64,000 nucleotides of DNA from Luteibacter aegosomaticola (GTDB lineage Bacteria > Pseudomonadota > Gammaproteobacteria > Xanthomonadales > Rhodanobacteraceae). Location of the stretch: the NCBI RefSeq assembly GCF_023078475.1, contig NZ_CP095741.1, forward strand, positions 2,356,001 through 2,420,000. Reading direction: 5' to 3'. Shown in pieces: positions 1 through 8,886 of the stretch; within the stretch, counting starts at the first letter, position 1, and every line of letters starts with the position of its first letter. Under the pieces are notes generated by a model. That model worked only from the letters and a program-made list of their open reading frames with translations, had not been told where the DNA came from and ran no database searches. Both the position numbers and the translations under genes were made by a program.

Positions 1-468
1 CTCGGCCAGATCACCGAGGCCCACTTCGACAAGTACTTCGGCATCAACGTGAAGGGCACGCTCTTCACCGTGCAGAAGGCGCTGGAGCTGATGGGTGAGG
101 GCAGCGCCATCGTCCTCAACGGTTCGATGGTCTCGATCAAGGGCGCCCCGGCCTTCGGCGTCTATGCCGCCACCAAGGCTGCATTGCGCTCATTTGCCCG
201 CACCTGGGCCAGCGACCTGAAGGGTCGTGGTATCCGCGTCAACGTGGTGGCCCCGGGCACCATCGTGACCCCGGGCTACTCGACCGAGCTGGGTATGAGC
301 GAACAGCAGATCGCCGATTACGCCGCTTACGTGGCCACGGTAACGCCGCTCGGCCGTACCGGCGAGCCTGATGAAATCGCCAAGGCCGTGTCGTTCCTGG
401 CCTCGGACGATGCCAGCTACATCACCGGCATCGAGCTCTTCGTCGACGGTGGCCAGGCGCAGATCTGA
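1..468 (+). CDS. Short-chain dehydrogenase/reductase (SDR), 5' end outside the window
   Basis: The frame is open from the first base and ends at a TGA at 466-468, so 155 C-terminal residues are visible. They show the SDR catalytic motif YAATK followed by the helix ending in RVNVVAPGTIVTPGY, and a C-terminal block with SFLASDDASYITG and VDGG. These are typical of classical NAD(P)-dependent oxidoreductases with a Rossmann fold. The nucleotide-binding N-terminus lies upstream. The GTG at 49 is internal to the conserved NVKGT block and is not a start. The substrate cannot be told from this part. Confidence 0.93.
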   Translation, partial: LGQITEAHFDKYFGINVKGTLFTVQKALELMGEGSAIVLNGSMVSIKGAPAFGVYAATKAALRSFARTWASDLKGRGIRVNVVAPGTIVTPGYSTELGMSEQQIADYAAYVATVTPLGRTGEPDEIAKAVSFLASDDASYITGIELFVDGGQAQI

Positions 469-496
469 TACCCGGCGGGTCAGCGTCACAAAGAAA

Positions 497-530
497 GGTG
501 GTGGCGGCCACTAGACTGGTCGCCACCACC
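497..530 (+). terminator. Hairpin after the SDR gene
   Basis: A 14-base arm at 497-510 pairs with 517-530 with one mismatch around a 6-base loop, 28 bases after the SDR stop. There is no clear U-tract after it, so it may be a weak terminator or a 3' end stabiliser. Confidence 0.45.
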
Positions 531-546
531 GCCACGGACCTGACTT

Positions 547-1650
547 TTGTCTACCGCTACGGAAATGGCTCCACCGGCCGTGAGGCGTGCCCGCCTCACG
601 GCCCTTGGCTTGTTCGATGTGGCTTATGCCATCGATCTGGGCAAAGCCCGCGCCTGCTGCGCTGATACACCCCTGGCCGATGAGCCGGTCGCGTCGCTGA
701 CCTTCGATGTGCCGCCGCTGCGGTTGCGCTACGGCACGGTCGAGATACCGCTGCCTGGCGGGCCCGTGCAGGGCGAGGTCGCGGTCCACGTTTATGACTT
801 CGGTGCCATCGCGCTCGCCATCACTTGTGTGGCAGAAGACAAGGCGTGGCTGCACTTCGTGGACATGGCCCGGCACGTGGAAGAGGCGCTGGGCTTCGAT
901 AAGGCATCGGCGCCCTGGATGCCGCTGCTGGCCGAGGTGAAGGCACGCTTCGCCCCTGCACTGGAGCGGCCGAACGAAGCGGTGATCCAGGAGGATTACC
1001 ACCTCATCGAGATTGATGCTTTCGCCGAGCCGCTGCCGGATGTCCTCCATCGCATGGTCGATCTTTCGCCGCTGCTTGCCGGGGATCCGCGTCCGCTGTC
1101 GGTCGAAGCGCGTGAGGTCCTGCTACGCCACCGGTTCGCTTACCTGGCCGAGGATTGCGTGGTGGTCACCCGCGATCGCGCCCTGCTTTACCAGCCGGGT
1201 GGCGATGCCGGCATTGCCGCCGTGCTCGAGGTGGCGAACGCGCAGCTGCTGGAGCTGCGCTACTACGGCAACCTGCTCGATGACGAACTGCCGCGCATGT
1301 ACGACCTGGTCGATCGCACCCGAACCGTCTCGGCCTTCTTCGCCCCGGCGGAACTGTCACGGCTGGCCCGCCGCCTGTACACCGTCTGGGCCGAGGTCAC
1401 CGAGCTGACGGAGAAGGTCGAGAACGCACTGGAAGCCATGGGGCACCCGTATCTGGCCCAGGTGTATACGGCCACGCTGGAGCTGTTTGGCGTGCCGGCC
1501 CTGGGGGCTGCCGTGGATCGCAAGCTGGAGATCGTGCGCGATACCTATGCCGCCTTGTACGACGAGGCGTCGGTCAGCCGGGCGGGCATCCTCGAGATCA
1601 CGATCGTGCTGCTGATCGCGGTGGAACTGGTACTGGCAATCTTCAAATGA
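547..1650 (+). CDS. RMD1/DUF155-like protein with a C-terminal membrane anchor
   Basis: The product is a 367-residue protein from a TTG start; an in-frame ATG lies 18 bases downstream and could be used instead. The N-terminal half is an unassigned alpha/beta region. The C-terminal half is helical (about residues 225-340) and ends in one hydrophobic segment, ILEITIVLLIAVELVLAIF. A soluble region, a helical segment with YYGNLLD and RKLEIVRDTY-like motifs, and a terminal anchor match the RMD1/DUF155 family. Eukaryotic members are mitochondrial; bacterial ones have no settled function. The family assignment is by motif recall only. Confidence 0.6.
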   Translation: MSTATEMAPPAVRRARLTALGLFDVAYAIDLGKARACCADTPLADEPVASLTFDVPPLRLRYGTVEIPLPGGPVQGEVAVHVYDFGAIALAITCVAEDKAWLHFVDMARHVEEALGFDKASAPWMPLLAEVKARFAPALERPNEAVIQEDYHLIEIDAFAEPLPDVLHRMVDLSPLLAGDPRPLSVEAREVLLRHRFAYLAEDCVVVTRDRALLYQPGGDAGIAAVLEVANAQLLELRYYGNLLDDELPRMYDLVDRTRTVSAFFAPAELSRLARRLYTVWAEVTELTEKVENALEAMGHPYLAQVYTATLELFGVPALGAAVDRKLEIVRDTYAALYDEASVSRAGILEITIVLLIAVELVLAIFK

Positions 1651-1701
1651 TGCCCACATATGGGGCCTATCATTGACTGCATATCGTCCAGGCCCCTTCT
1701 T

Positions 1702-2349
1702 ATGTCCAAGAAACTGAAGATCGATTTCGTCTCCGACGTCGCCTGCCCGTGGTGCGTGATTGGCCTGGGCGGCCTTGAGCGCGCGCTGGAGAACCTGAAA
1801 GACGTGGTCGATCCGGAGATCACCTTCCACCCGTTCGAGTTGAACCCGAACATGGTGAAGGGCGGCGAGAACATGGTCGAACACATCGTCAAGAAGTACG
1901 GCATCGGGGCGGAAGAGGCGCAGACCAATCGCGAGCGCATCAAGGCCCGCGCGGCGTCCGTGGGCTTCACCATGAACACCTCGGATGCGAGCCGCATCTA
2001 CAACACGTTCGATGCGCATCGCCTCATGGCGTGGGCCGCGGGCACCGGCAAGCAGCAGGCCCTGAAGCACCAGCTGTTCGTGGTGAACTTCACCAACCAG
2101 ACGGACCCGGGTGATCACGATGCGCTCGTGGCCGCTGCGGAGAAGGCAGGCCTCGATCCGGTCGAAGCCCGCGCCGTCCTCGAATCCGATCGGTACACGC
2201 AGGAAGTGCGCGCCGACGAACACCTGTGGCAGAGCCGTGGCATCACCGGCGTGCCGGCCGTCATCGTCAACGACAAGTGGCTCATCTCCGGCGGCCAGCC
2301 GCCCGAGGAGTTCGAACGCCAGCTACGCGCCATGGCCGCCGAAAGCTGA
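1702..2349 (+). CDS. DsbA-family oxidoreductase (FrnE-like)
   Basis: The product is a 215-residue protein with a thioredoxin-type active site CPWC at about residues 13-16, just after the first beta strand (KIDFVSDVACPWC). It also has the helical insertion seen in FrnE and 2-hydroxychromene-2-carboxylate isomerase relatives. The C-terminal GVPAVIVNDKWLISGGQPPE contains the cis-proline loop (GVPA). There is no signal peptide, so it should act in the cytoplasm, where FrnE-like proteins carry out thiol-disulfide or glutathione-linked reactions. The ATG at 1702 is preferred to the in-frame ATG at 1660 because the conserved fold begins directly after it. REP sequence follows. Confidence 0.88.
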   Translation: MSKKLKIDFVSDVACPWCVIGLGGLERALENLKDVVDPEITFHPFELNPNMVKGGENMVEHIVKKYGIGAEEAQTNRERIKARAASVGFTMNTSDASRIYNTFDAHRLMAWAAGTGKQQALKHQLFVVNFTNQTDPGDHDALVAAAEKAGLDPVEARAVLESDRYTQEVRADEHLWQSRGITGVPAVIVNDKWLISGGQPPEEFERQLRAMAAES

Positions 2350-2350
2350 C

Positions 2351-2445
2351 GTAGGAGCCCACCCTGTGGGCGACGCCGTTCGCGATAACGCCACAGGGCC
2401 TGTAGCGGTGAGGCGAAAGATGTCGCCCACAGGGTGGGCTCCTAC
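2351..2445. repeat. REP-like palindromic element (CCCACCCTGTGGG type)
   Basis: The element starts with GTAGGAGC and ends with its complement GCTCCTAC. The inner arms carry CCCACCCTGTGGGCGAC and its inverse, with an imperfect middle containing GCGAAAGATGTCGCCC. The same unit recurs at 3655-3955. It lies 1 base after the FrnE-like stop and may stabilise the transcript end. Confidence 0.8.
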
Positions 2446-2470
2446 CGCGTGTTTAGGAATGTGAAGGCAT

Positions 2471-2501
2471 AAGGGCCTGGCGGTTTGTCCGCCAGGCCCT
2501 T
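2471..2501 (+). terminator. Strong hairpin terminator
   Basis: A perfect 13-base stem (AAGGGCCTGGCGG and its complement) with a 5-base loop is followed by TGTCTTT. It lies between the FrnE-like gene and the ATP-grasp gene and probably ends transcription from upstream. The remaining 200 bases up to 2700 hold no gene that I can see and presumably contain the promoter of the next gene. Confidence 0.7.
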
Positions 2502-2700
2502 GTCTTTGCACGCGCAAGGACTTTATTCGCACGGAATTGCGTCACAGCCGGACCCTCGACTGTTCAGCATCGTGAGTGGGAGATTCATCACGTTTCCTGC
2601 CGAATTCGGATAAGGTTGCCGAAAACGTGGGGGTGCGGCGCTGGATAGATCTGTTAGGCGACACGCCCGCGTGGCAGCGTTGAACACGGAGGGTGCAGGG

Positions 2701-3633
2701 ATGTCGGCGAAGTTCACGAAGCGAGCTTTGGTCCAGCGGTTGCCCACCTGGTCGCTGATTGACGCGACCATTCATTTCGCCAGTTTCCTCCGCCAGCACA
2801 GACGCCTCCCGCGCCGCGAGAGCCAGCTGGTCAACGACCTTATCTACCGAATGAAAGCCTCCGGCGAACTGCAGGATCCGCTGCGCGTGTTCGTCACCGA
2901 CAAGGAGCTGTTGAAGGTCTACGTGCGCGACACCCTGGGCGACACCTTCAACGTGCCTACCACGCGCATCCTTCGCCATGTGCGCGAGGTGGCGGACGAG
3001 GCTTTCCCGGCGGCGTGCGTCATCAAGCCCACCCATGCGAGTGGCGAGGTGATCATCCGTCGCGACGGTGAAGCCATCGATCTCGAGCGCATCCGCCGTT
3101 GGTTCCAGCTGAACTATTACCGGCAATCGCGCGAGCCGAATTACCGTTACCTGCAGGCGAAGGTGATCGTTGAGCCGATCATCTTCAATGCCGTCGATCT
3201 GATCGACTACAAGGTGTTCTGCTTTAACGGCGAACCGAAGCTCATCCAGGTCGATGCGAACCGGCACGTCCGTCATTCAAGGCGTTTCTTTGATCTCGAC
3301 TGGCGCCCGTTGCATTTTGGGTTGGTGTACGAACGTGGCACGGTGGATGTGGAGCGGCCGGCGAACCTCGCCGAGATGCTCGATGCCGCTGCGACGCTCA
3401 GCCGCGGGTTTTCGCTGATCCGTGTCGATCTGTATTCCAATGGCGAGCAGGTGCTGGTGGGTGAACTCACCAACTGCCCGAGCGGCGCGAACGGCATCTT
3501 CTACCCGGCGGATGGCGAAGAAGCCGCGTCACGGATGATCCTGGGCGAACTCGTCCGCGAATCCGCGCTACCGCAAATCAGCCTGACCGTCCCGGTCACC
3601 CCAACCGAACCCGCCCAACCAACCCCGTTATAA
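2701..3633 (+). CDS. TupA-type ATP-grasp protein
   Basis: The product is a 310-residue cytoplasmic protein resembling the ATP-grasp TupA-like family (PF14305). Members are linked to polysaccharide or polymer ligation; TupA acts in teichuronopeptide synthesis. Seen motifs are FVTDKELLKVYVRDTLGD near residue 65, the ATP-binding CVIKPTHASGEVIIRRDG at about 108-125, DLIDYKVFCFNGEPKLIQVD at about 180-200, and a C-terminal metal-site region RVDLYSNGEQVLVGELTNCP. The ATG at 2701 is chosen because GGAGGG lies 7 bases upstream; an upstream in-frame GTG at 2671 has no such site. Its acceptor is unknown, and no polysaccharide genes are adjacent. Confidence 0.85.
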   Translation: MSAKFTKRALVQRLPTWSLIDATIHFASFLRQHRRLPRRESQLVNDLIYRMKASGELQDPLRVFVTDKELLKVYVRDTLGDTFNVPTTRILRHVREVADEAFPAACVIKPTHASGEVIIRRDGEAIDLERIRRWFQLNYYRQSREPNYRYLQAKVIVEPIIFNAVDLIDYKVFCFNGEPKLIQVDANRHVRHSRRFFDLDWRPLHFGLVYERGTVDVERPANLAEMLDAAATLSRGFSLIRVDLYSNGEQVLVGELTNCPSGANGIFYPADGEEAASRMILGELVRESALPQISLTVPVTPTEPAQPTPL

Positions 3634-3654
3634 CAACAGAGCAGCGAAACCCCT

Positions 3655-3955
3655 GTAGGAGCCCACCCTGTGGGCGACGCCCTTCGCGAAAGCCCCACAA
3701 GCCCCGCAGCGTTGAGGCGAAAGATGTCGCGCCCAAGCGCGCTCCTACAACAGCCGGCTGTAGGAGCCCACCCTGTGGGCGACGCCCTTCGCGAAAGCCC
3801 CACAGGCCCAGTAGGAGCCCACCCTGTGGGCGACGCCGTTCGCGAAAGCGCCACAGGCCCAGTAGGAGCCCACCCTGTGGGCGACGCCGTTCGCGAAAGC
3901 CCCACAAGCCCTGCAGCGTTGAGGCGAAAGATGTCGCGCCCAAGCGCGCTCCTAC
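3655..3955. repeat. Cluster of REP-like palindromes with a 51-base tandem repeat
   Basis: Four copies of the GTAGGAGC...CCCACCCTGTGGGCGACGCC unit begin at 3655, 3760, 3811 and 3862. The second, third and fourth starts are spaced exactly 51 bases apart. The first and last copies are full-length and close with GCGCGCTCCTAC; the middle two are half-units. The cluster fills the space between the convergent ATP-grasp and GlxA-type genes. Confidence 0.85.
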
Positions 3956-3965
3956 AACAGCAGAT

Positions 3966-4979
3966 TCAGCCATCCAGGTTTCGCTTGGCCCGGCGTTTGC
4001 GGTATTCGGCCGGCGGCTCGAAGGCGTGCATGCGGAACGCACGACGGAACGTGTTCAAGTGCGTGAAGCCGCACTTGTTCGCGATCGCGGCAAGCGGAAG
4101 CTGGGTCTCCTCGAGGTAGTGCCGCGCCATATCGATACGCAGCCGCTCGACGTAGCGAGCAGGCGTGGTACCAAACGCCCGCCGCACGTGCCGGATCAAC
4201 GTGCTCCGGCTCATCGCCACCTGGCGTGCCATGGTTTCGATATCGATCGGACGGTCGAGGTTGGCCAGGATCCACGCGCGCAGGTCGCGCAGGCTGCGAT
4301 GGCCTGCATCGGGCGACGTGGCCGGCGGCGGTGCCTGCGGTTGGACATTGCCACGGCGTGTATAGAGCACCAGTTCTTCGGAAATCTCGTGCGCGAAACG
4401 ATCACCAAGGTCTTCCGCGATCAGGCCCAGTGCCAGGTCGATGCCGGTGCTGATGCCAGCGGCCGTGTAGAACTTGCCGTCGCGCACCCACACGCGCGTC
4501 GCATCCACCGCGGACGCGGGATGTTTCAGCTGCAACGCATCGGCGAGCCGCCAGTGCGTGGTGACACGGCGGCCATCCAGCAGGCCGGTACGGGCCAGGG
4601 GGAACGCGCCGACGCTTACCGAGCAGATCCGGCGCATCCGGTTCTGATTGCGCCGCACCCAATCGATGGCGCGCTCGGGATAGCGATCGATGCCTGACAG
4701 GCCGGCGGTGATCACCAGGGTATCGATCGGCCACACGACATCGCGCTCGCTATCCAGCGCCGCATGGCCATGGATGGCGAAGCCCGCCTCGGTATCGATC
4801 GAGAGGCCGGTCCCTGCGTTGATCACCTGCACCTTATAAGGCTGTACCGGTGCGCTAAGTACATTTGCAAGGTTGAATGCTTCCGCTGGACCGGCGACGT
4901 CGAGCAGATCGACCGGTGGGAAGCACAGGATGGCTACGTGGCGAGCCGGGAGATTGCCGCTGCTTTTGCGGTGGGGCAT
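3966..4979 (-). CDS. GlxA-family transcriptional regulator (DJ-1/PfpI plus AraC HTH)
   Basis: The product is a 337-residue protein. Residues about 14-190 form a DJ-1/PfpI-like domain (HVAILCFPPVDLLDVAGPAEAF; the nucleophile-elbow region reads SVGAFPLARTGLLDGRRVTTHW). The usual elbow Cys is replaced by Ser or Val, as in non-enzymatic sensor versions. Residues about 230-330 are an AraC-type double HTH (IETMARQVAMSRSTLIRHVRRAFGTTPARYVERLRIDMARHYLEE, then LAAIANKCGFTHLNTFRRAFR). The stop is 10 bases past the REP cluster. The ligand is unknown. Confidence 0.93.
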   Translation of the reverse strand: MPHRKSSGNLPARHVAILCFPPVDLLDVAGPAEAFNLANVLSAPVQPYKVQVINAGTGLSIDTEAGFAIHGHAALDSERDVVWPIDTLVITAGLSGIDRYPERAIDWVRRNQNRMRRICSVSVGAFPLARTGLLDGRRVTTHWRLADALQLKHPASAVDATRVWVRDGKFYTAAGISTGIDLALGLIAEDLGDRFAHEISEELVLYTRRGNVQPQAPPPATSPDAGHRSLRDLRAWILANLDRPIDIETMARQVAMSRSTLIRHVRRAFGTTPARYVERLRIDMARHYLEETQLPLAAIANKCGFTHLNTFRRAFRMHAFEPPAEYRKRRAKRNLDG

Positions 4980-5017
4980 GAGGCCTCGGGGGCTGGGGGT
5001 GCGGATGAGTGAGGCGT

Positions 5018-5863
5018 TTACCGCACGTGGCTAGCGAGGCGCGGGTTGACCCACGCATAGTCGTCGGATGTGAGCCAGGAGGGCCTGAGCGTAGGGCGTT
5101 CGATATGGTAGCCCTGCACGCCGTCGGCACCGGAATAGATGGCCGCGCGCATTTCGCCGGGGGATTCCACACCCTCCACGACGACGCAGCGGGCGTAGTC
5201 CGCGCAGACGCGGACGAGGTTACGCAGCACATCCGGCGAAAAGCGCACGTCGCGGGTGCGGCGCAGGATAGCGCGATCGACCTTGACGATATCGGCGCGC
5301 ACGCTGGCGAGGAACTCGAGCGTGCCGTGCCCCATGCCGAAATCATCCACCGCGATGCGTACACCGCGTTCGCGCAGGCTGGTCAGTAGCACCAGCGCCG
5401 CGTTGTGGTCGACGCCGGGGCTGGTCTCGGTCACTTCGATGATGAGCCGGCGCGCCACCGTGCTGTCGCAACCGAGGTAATGGATGAGCGGCCGCCACCA
5501 CGGTTCGTCACGCAACGAGTGCGCGGAGATATTGCAGGCGAGGCGGATATCGGGGTGCGCTTCGAGCAGGCCGACCACCGTCCACACGACGGCCCGGTCA
5601 AGGCGGTTACACATGCCCATGCGTTCGAGGGCCAGGATCGCGGCCTCGGCACTCTCGCTCTGGCCGTCTTCCCCCGGTGCGCGGCGAAGCAACGCTTCGC
5701 TGTACACATCGAAGCAGCCGCCGACACCGTTGAAGATGCGCACCGGCTGGAATGCGAGGAGCAGGCGTCCGGCCTCAAGGTCACGGAGGATATCCGCGAT
5801 GAGCCAGCCATCTTCGGTTGACGCCTGGCGTTCCCCGGACTCGGGATCCACGTCTGCTTGCAT
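5018..5863 (-). CDS. Stand-alone EAL-domain c-di-GMP phosphodiesterase
   Basis: The product is a 281-residue soluble protein that is essentially one EAL domain. It would hydrolyse cyclic di-GMP to pGpG. Catalytic signatures are present: SEALLR (the EAL motif), CNIS (metal-binding Asn), IEVTET, VDDFGMGH, VKVDRAIL, VVEGVES and VQGYHIERP. No GGDEF, REC or membrane segment is visible. The ATG at 5863 is chosen because AGGAG lies 7 bases upstream; the longer frame from 5950 lacks such a site. It lies 38 bases upstream of the GlxA-type gene on the same strand. The pilus operon begins on its other side, making a link to adhesion control plausible but unproven. Confidence 0.9.
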   Translation of the reverse strand: MQADVDPESGERQASTEDGWLIADILRDLEAGRLLLAFQPVRIFNGVGGCFDVYSEALLRRAPGEDGQSESAEAAILALERMGMCNRLDRAVVWTVVGLLEAHPDIRLACNISAHSLRDEPWWRPLIHYLGCDSTVARRLIIEVTETSPGVDHNAALVLLTSLRERGVRIAVDDFGMGHGTLEFLASVRADIVKVDRAILRRTRDVRFSPDVLRNLVRVCADYARCVVVEGVESPGEMRAAIYSGADGVQGYHIERPTLRPSWLTSDDYAWVNPRLASHVR

Positions 5864-6079
5864 TCTTGACTCCTGCCGGGTTATCGCAGCGGGCCGGATG
5901 GTAAGCCAGCGCATGCGTTCATCCGTGAAGGGGGTCACACCTTGGAACAAAGTGTTTGCGGCTTGAGCCGAAACGTTGCAAGGAAGCGCAAGATACGATG
6001 GCGTATGTCCTATCTAAATCGATCGAACAACCAATAGTTGCCGTTTATGTGCAGCATGTAAAGTCATATTGGTGTGGGG
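5864..6079. other. Intergenic region between the pilus operon and the EAL gene
   Basis: This 216-base spacer is more AT-rich than its surroundings from about 5990 to 6075. It holds no convincing reading frame. It probably carries the promoter of the EAL gene and the 3' end of the pilus transcript; I see no clear hairpin. Confidence 0.4.
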
Positions 6080-6538
6080 TCAGAAGGTGAGCGTCACCAC
6101 GATCGCGTCGGAATACGTTCCGGGCCATGGGTTTTGCCGGGCAGGGATCAGGCCATAGATCACGAGGTCGCTGGATGTCGTCGTGCCATCCATGTGCCCA
6201 CTGGCCGTGACAGTCGCTCCCGTGCCATCGCCCCAGACCATCGTGTGGTTTACGTCGACGTACAGGTTATAGGCGAGCGTGTGGCCGGCGTTGGTGAGCA
6301 AGCGTTGGGTGTACTGTCCGGCGCCCGGGCTCAGGGTGACGCGATAGTCCGCGGCCGTATCGCAGGTGACCACGATGCGCCCGGCGCTGCTGAGGGCGGT
6401 GTCGCTCCTGAAATCGTAGGCTCCGAGGGCAAGCGCTCCCGCTTCCACGCCGCACGTGGCAAGCGCCAGTCGCGGGACGAGCGCACAACACAGGGCCATC
6501 GCGGCGCGTCGCACGTGCCGCCCGCGGTGCGTGCTCAT
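6080..6538 (-). CDS. Spore coat U domain protein, probable minor/tip pilin
   Basis: The product is a 152-residue exported protein with a signal peptide ending near ALATC. It has one SCPU (spore coat protein U) domain: CGVEAGALALGAYDF at the start, conserved YNLYVD, VWGDGTG and VYGLIPARQ-type motifs, and the C-terminal donor-like strand SDAIVVTLTF. It is last in the pilus operon, and its ATG overlaps the usher stop (ATGA at 6535-6538), which fixes the start. In Csu-type systems the last gene encodes the adhesin. Here it has one domain only, unlike the two-domain CsuE. Confidence 0.87.
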   Translation of the reverse strand: MSTHRGRHVRRAAMALCCALVPRLALATCGVEAGALALGAYDFRSDTALSSAGRIVVTCDTAADYRVTLSPGAGQYTQRLLTNAGHTLAYNLYVDVNHTMVWGDGTGATVTASGHMDGTTTSSDLVIYGLIPARQNPWPGTYSDAIVVTLTF

Positions 6539-8886
6539 CGCGATGCCTGCGGCTGGCAGATGAGCGGACCGATGCGTGGCAGCGGGTCCGAACCGGGTGG
6601 TGGCGCGAATGCCACGGTGCATGTGCTGTTTCCGTAGTACACGTGGAGCAGGTTCTGGTTCTCGACCTCGGTGAGGTACGCCTCGCCACGCTCGCCGACA
6701 GGGAAGCGGTCGTCGCGGCCTGCGAGCGCCACCTCGGCACCGGCGGGTACGGCGCGGCCATCGGCGAAGACGAGCGTCAGCAGCGCGCTACGCACGCGGG
6801 TCACGGGGAAGGTCAGTGTCACGCCGCTGTTCCGCGACGGGATGGCGTCGAGCTGCAGGGTATCGATCCTTACATCCATCGGCAGATCCGCTTGTTCGAT
6901 ACGGATCGGGTTGTCCTGATAGGGGCGCAGGCGCGGAACCAGCGCGTAACCGTTGGCATCGGTGGTCGCGATGGGTTGGTTGTCGGCGTAGATCCGCACG
7001 TTTGAGAAGCCGGGTACGGACACCGCGGCGAAGCCTTCGTCGAGGTAGCGGCTCGCATACACGCGGCCACCTAGCAGGACGAGGCTGCCGCGGGCGGTGG
7101 CCCGGAGCGCATCGACCCCGCCCACGCGCGCCGTTTCGAGTGAATAGAGGCCGCTATCGTTTTGCAGCTCGACATCGGCGCGGCTTGCATCGTCCGGCGA
7201 AAGACCCGCCTGCACGCCGTAGCCCACGCCGTTGTCCACGGGCAGGCTGTGGCGGTAGCCAAGCGCACCGCCGCTCGTGCCGGCCTGGCTGTGCCCGCTG
7301 CTGTTGACGGCATCGCGTGGGCCCAGGATGAGCGTGTAGTTAAGGCTGAACACCGTGCCGTTGCCGCCGCGCAGGAAGCGCATGGCGGAGGCGCTGAGGT
7401 AGCCCGCGCGGCCGAGGGGCAGGTTGTACGTCGCGCCCGCAAGCCGCACCGAAGGCTGGTCGGCGAGGTCTTCACGCGTGTAGTTCATGGTGATCGAGCC
7501 GGCGCGTCGCATGCCCACGGCCATGTATGCCGTCTCCGTACGCTTGGGCGGCGGGTCGTTGGCGTCGTAGCCGAGTTGCAGGAAATGGTTCGTCCGCCAT
7601 TGGCCGTTGACGCCGTAGCTGAAAAGCGTGCCCTGGTGTTCGAACCCCGCGCTGATCGTCGCGCCTGCGCCGACATCACTGTGGCTACCCGCGACGGCAA
7701 CGTGCGCGATACCCAGCGTCGAGAGCAGCCATGTGCCGCTCGCGCCCAAGGCGTACTGTCCGGGCATGCCTTCGGCATGCAATTCGCCGGTAAAGCTATC
7801 GCTCAGGCCGCGCCGTTCGGTACCCGAGAAGAGAGGCTTGCCGTAGTCGTTGCTGACCAGCCCGTAGTTGCGGCGTTTGAAGCCCACTTCGTACGAATAG
7901 CTGCGAAGCCCGTCAGCCAGCAGCCCGCTGCCCGTATTGAACGGCTGCGTGATCACCTGCTCCTGCCCAAGGAGGTCGCGTACGACCAGCTGCAGGTTGC
8001 CCTGGCCGGTCACGACGGGGAGGTCGCGGATGTCGAAGGGGCCAGCCGGCACGTCGCGCTGCAGGCGCAATGCGTTGTTGACGTACAGGTCGACCGTGGA
8101 CGGCGTGGCCGCGGTGCCGGCCAGGCTGGGCAACGGATACGTGATGAGGCCTGGTTGCGTGGAGAAATCGGTTGCCCACTGGACGCCGCCGAAGCGCACC
8201 GAGCGCGCCCAGTCGCTGGCACCGCTGATCGCGTCGCCGATACGCAGGCTCGCGGTGCGCGCTGGCTGGTCGCTGGTCCACGTGCTTTCCAGGCGCAACG
8301 TCTGTGTGCCTCCGGCCGCCGGCTGGCCGACGAGCACGCTGTTCGTCAGGCTGCCGCGCGGCCCGAACCCACCAAGTTCGAGCAGGGCGTTGCTGGAGGT
8401 GCTGCTGCCCTGCGTGCGCGACAGGGACGCGTCATAGTTCAGGTAGGCGCCAAACGCCGAGGGCGAGGGCGTGATCCGGCGATGATTGCTACCGTCCAGC
8501 CGCGTGGTGTCGAACAGAGCGGGAGGGACGTCGATCCACAGGATCTGCCGCGCCTCGTCAACGCGATACACCAGCGTTGGCACCTGGTCGAGGGCGTCGT
8601 ACGGCTGCCCATCGAACATCTGCGTGGGCTCGGCGGGAAGTGCAAGACGCCATGCCACGGTGTCTGCGTGGCTCACCCACACACGTTGGCCGCCGATGCG
8701 ACGGACCAGCGCCGTGCCGACAGGTGCGCCATTCACGCGAACATCCAGCCAGGCTTCCGTCGATGGCGTTGCTGTCTGTGCCGCGGCAGAGCCGGTGTGC
8801 ATCGCGGAGGCCAGTAGCGCCACAAGCGAGAGCAGCGGCGGCTTACGGCGTCGCGAGATCAGCGTGGATGGCCTGTGCATCGTCAT
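6535..8886 (-). CDS. Fimbrial outer-membrane usher (CsuD/PapC-like)
   Basis: The product is a protein of about 783 residues with a basic N-terminus (ISRRRKPPLL), a hydrophobic signal ending near GSAAAQ, and a long usher beta-barrel. Landmarks are LYVNNALRLQRDVPAGPFDIRDLPV, the glycine- and tyrosine-rich strands around YGKPLFSGTERRGLSD, and the C-terminal plug and carboxy-terminal domains with NVRIYADNQPI and TFPV. It would form the pore for pilin secretion. The start is either the ATG at 8886 or the one at 8880, both inside the 3' end of the chaperone gene, implying translational coupling. Confidence 0.92.
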   Translation of the reverse strand: MTMHRPSTLISRRRKPPLLSLVALLASAMHTGSAAAQTATPSTEAWLDVRVNGAPVGTALVRRIGGQRVWVSHADTVAWRLALPAEPTQMFDGQPYDALDQVPTLVYRVDEARQILWIDVPPALFDTTRLDGSNHRRITPSPSAFGAYLNYDASLSRTQGSSTSSNALLELGGFGPRGSLTNSVLVGQPAAGGTQTLRLESTWTSDQPARTASLRIGDAISGASDWARSVRFGGVQWATDFSTQPGLITYPLPSLAGTAATPSTVDLYVNNALRLQRDVPAGPFDIRDLPVVTGQGNLQLVVRDLLGQEQVITQPFNTGSGLLADGLRSYSYEVGFKRRNYGLVSNDYGKPLFSGTERRGLSDSFTGELHAEGMPGQYALGASGTWLLSTLGIAHVAVAGSHSDVGAGATISAGFEHQGTLFSYGVNGQWRTNHFLQLGYDANDPPPKRTETAYMAVGMRRAGSITMNYTREDLADQPSVRLAGATYNLPLGRAGYLSASAMRFLRGGNGTVFSLNYTLILGPRDAVNSSGHSQAGTSGGALGYRHSLPVDNGVGYGVQAGLSPDDASRADVELQNDSGLYSLETARVGGVDALRATARGSLVLLGGRVYASRYLDEGFAAVSVPGFSNVRIYADNQPIATTDANGYALVPRLRPYQDNPIRIEQADLPMDVRIDTLQLDAIPSRNSGVTLTFPVTRVRSALLTLVFADGRAVPAGAEVALAGRDDRFPVGERGEAYLTEVENQNLLHVYYGNSTCTVAFAPPPGSDPLPRIGPLICQPQASR

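Noticed and set aside
3655..3955. CRISPR array
   Set aside because: The repeats are palindromic REP units, two of them directly abutting without unique spacers, and no cas genes are present.
7162..8817. 551-residue plus-strand frame opposite the usher gene
   Set aside because: It is antisense to a clear usher with conserved motifs, is rich in Arg/Ala/His/Gly with no domain, and arises from high GC third positions.
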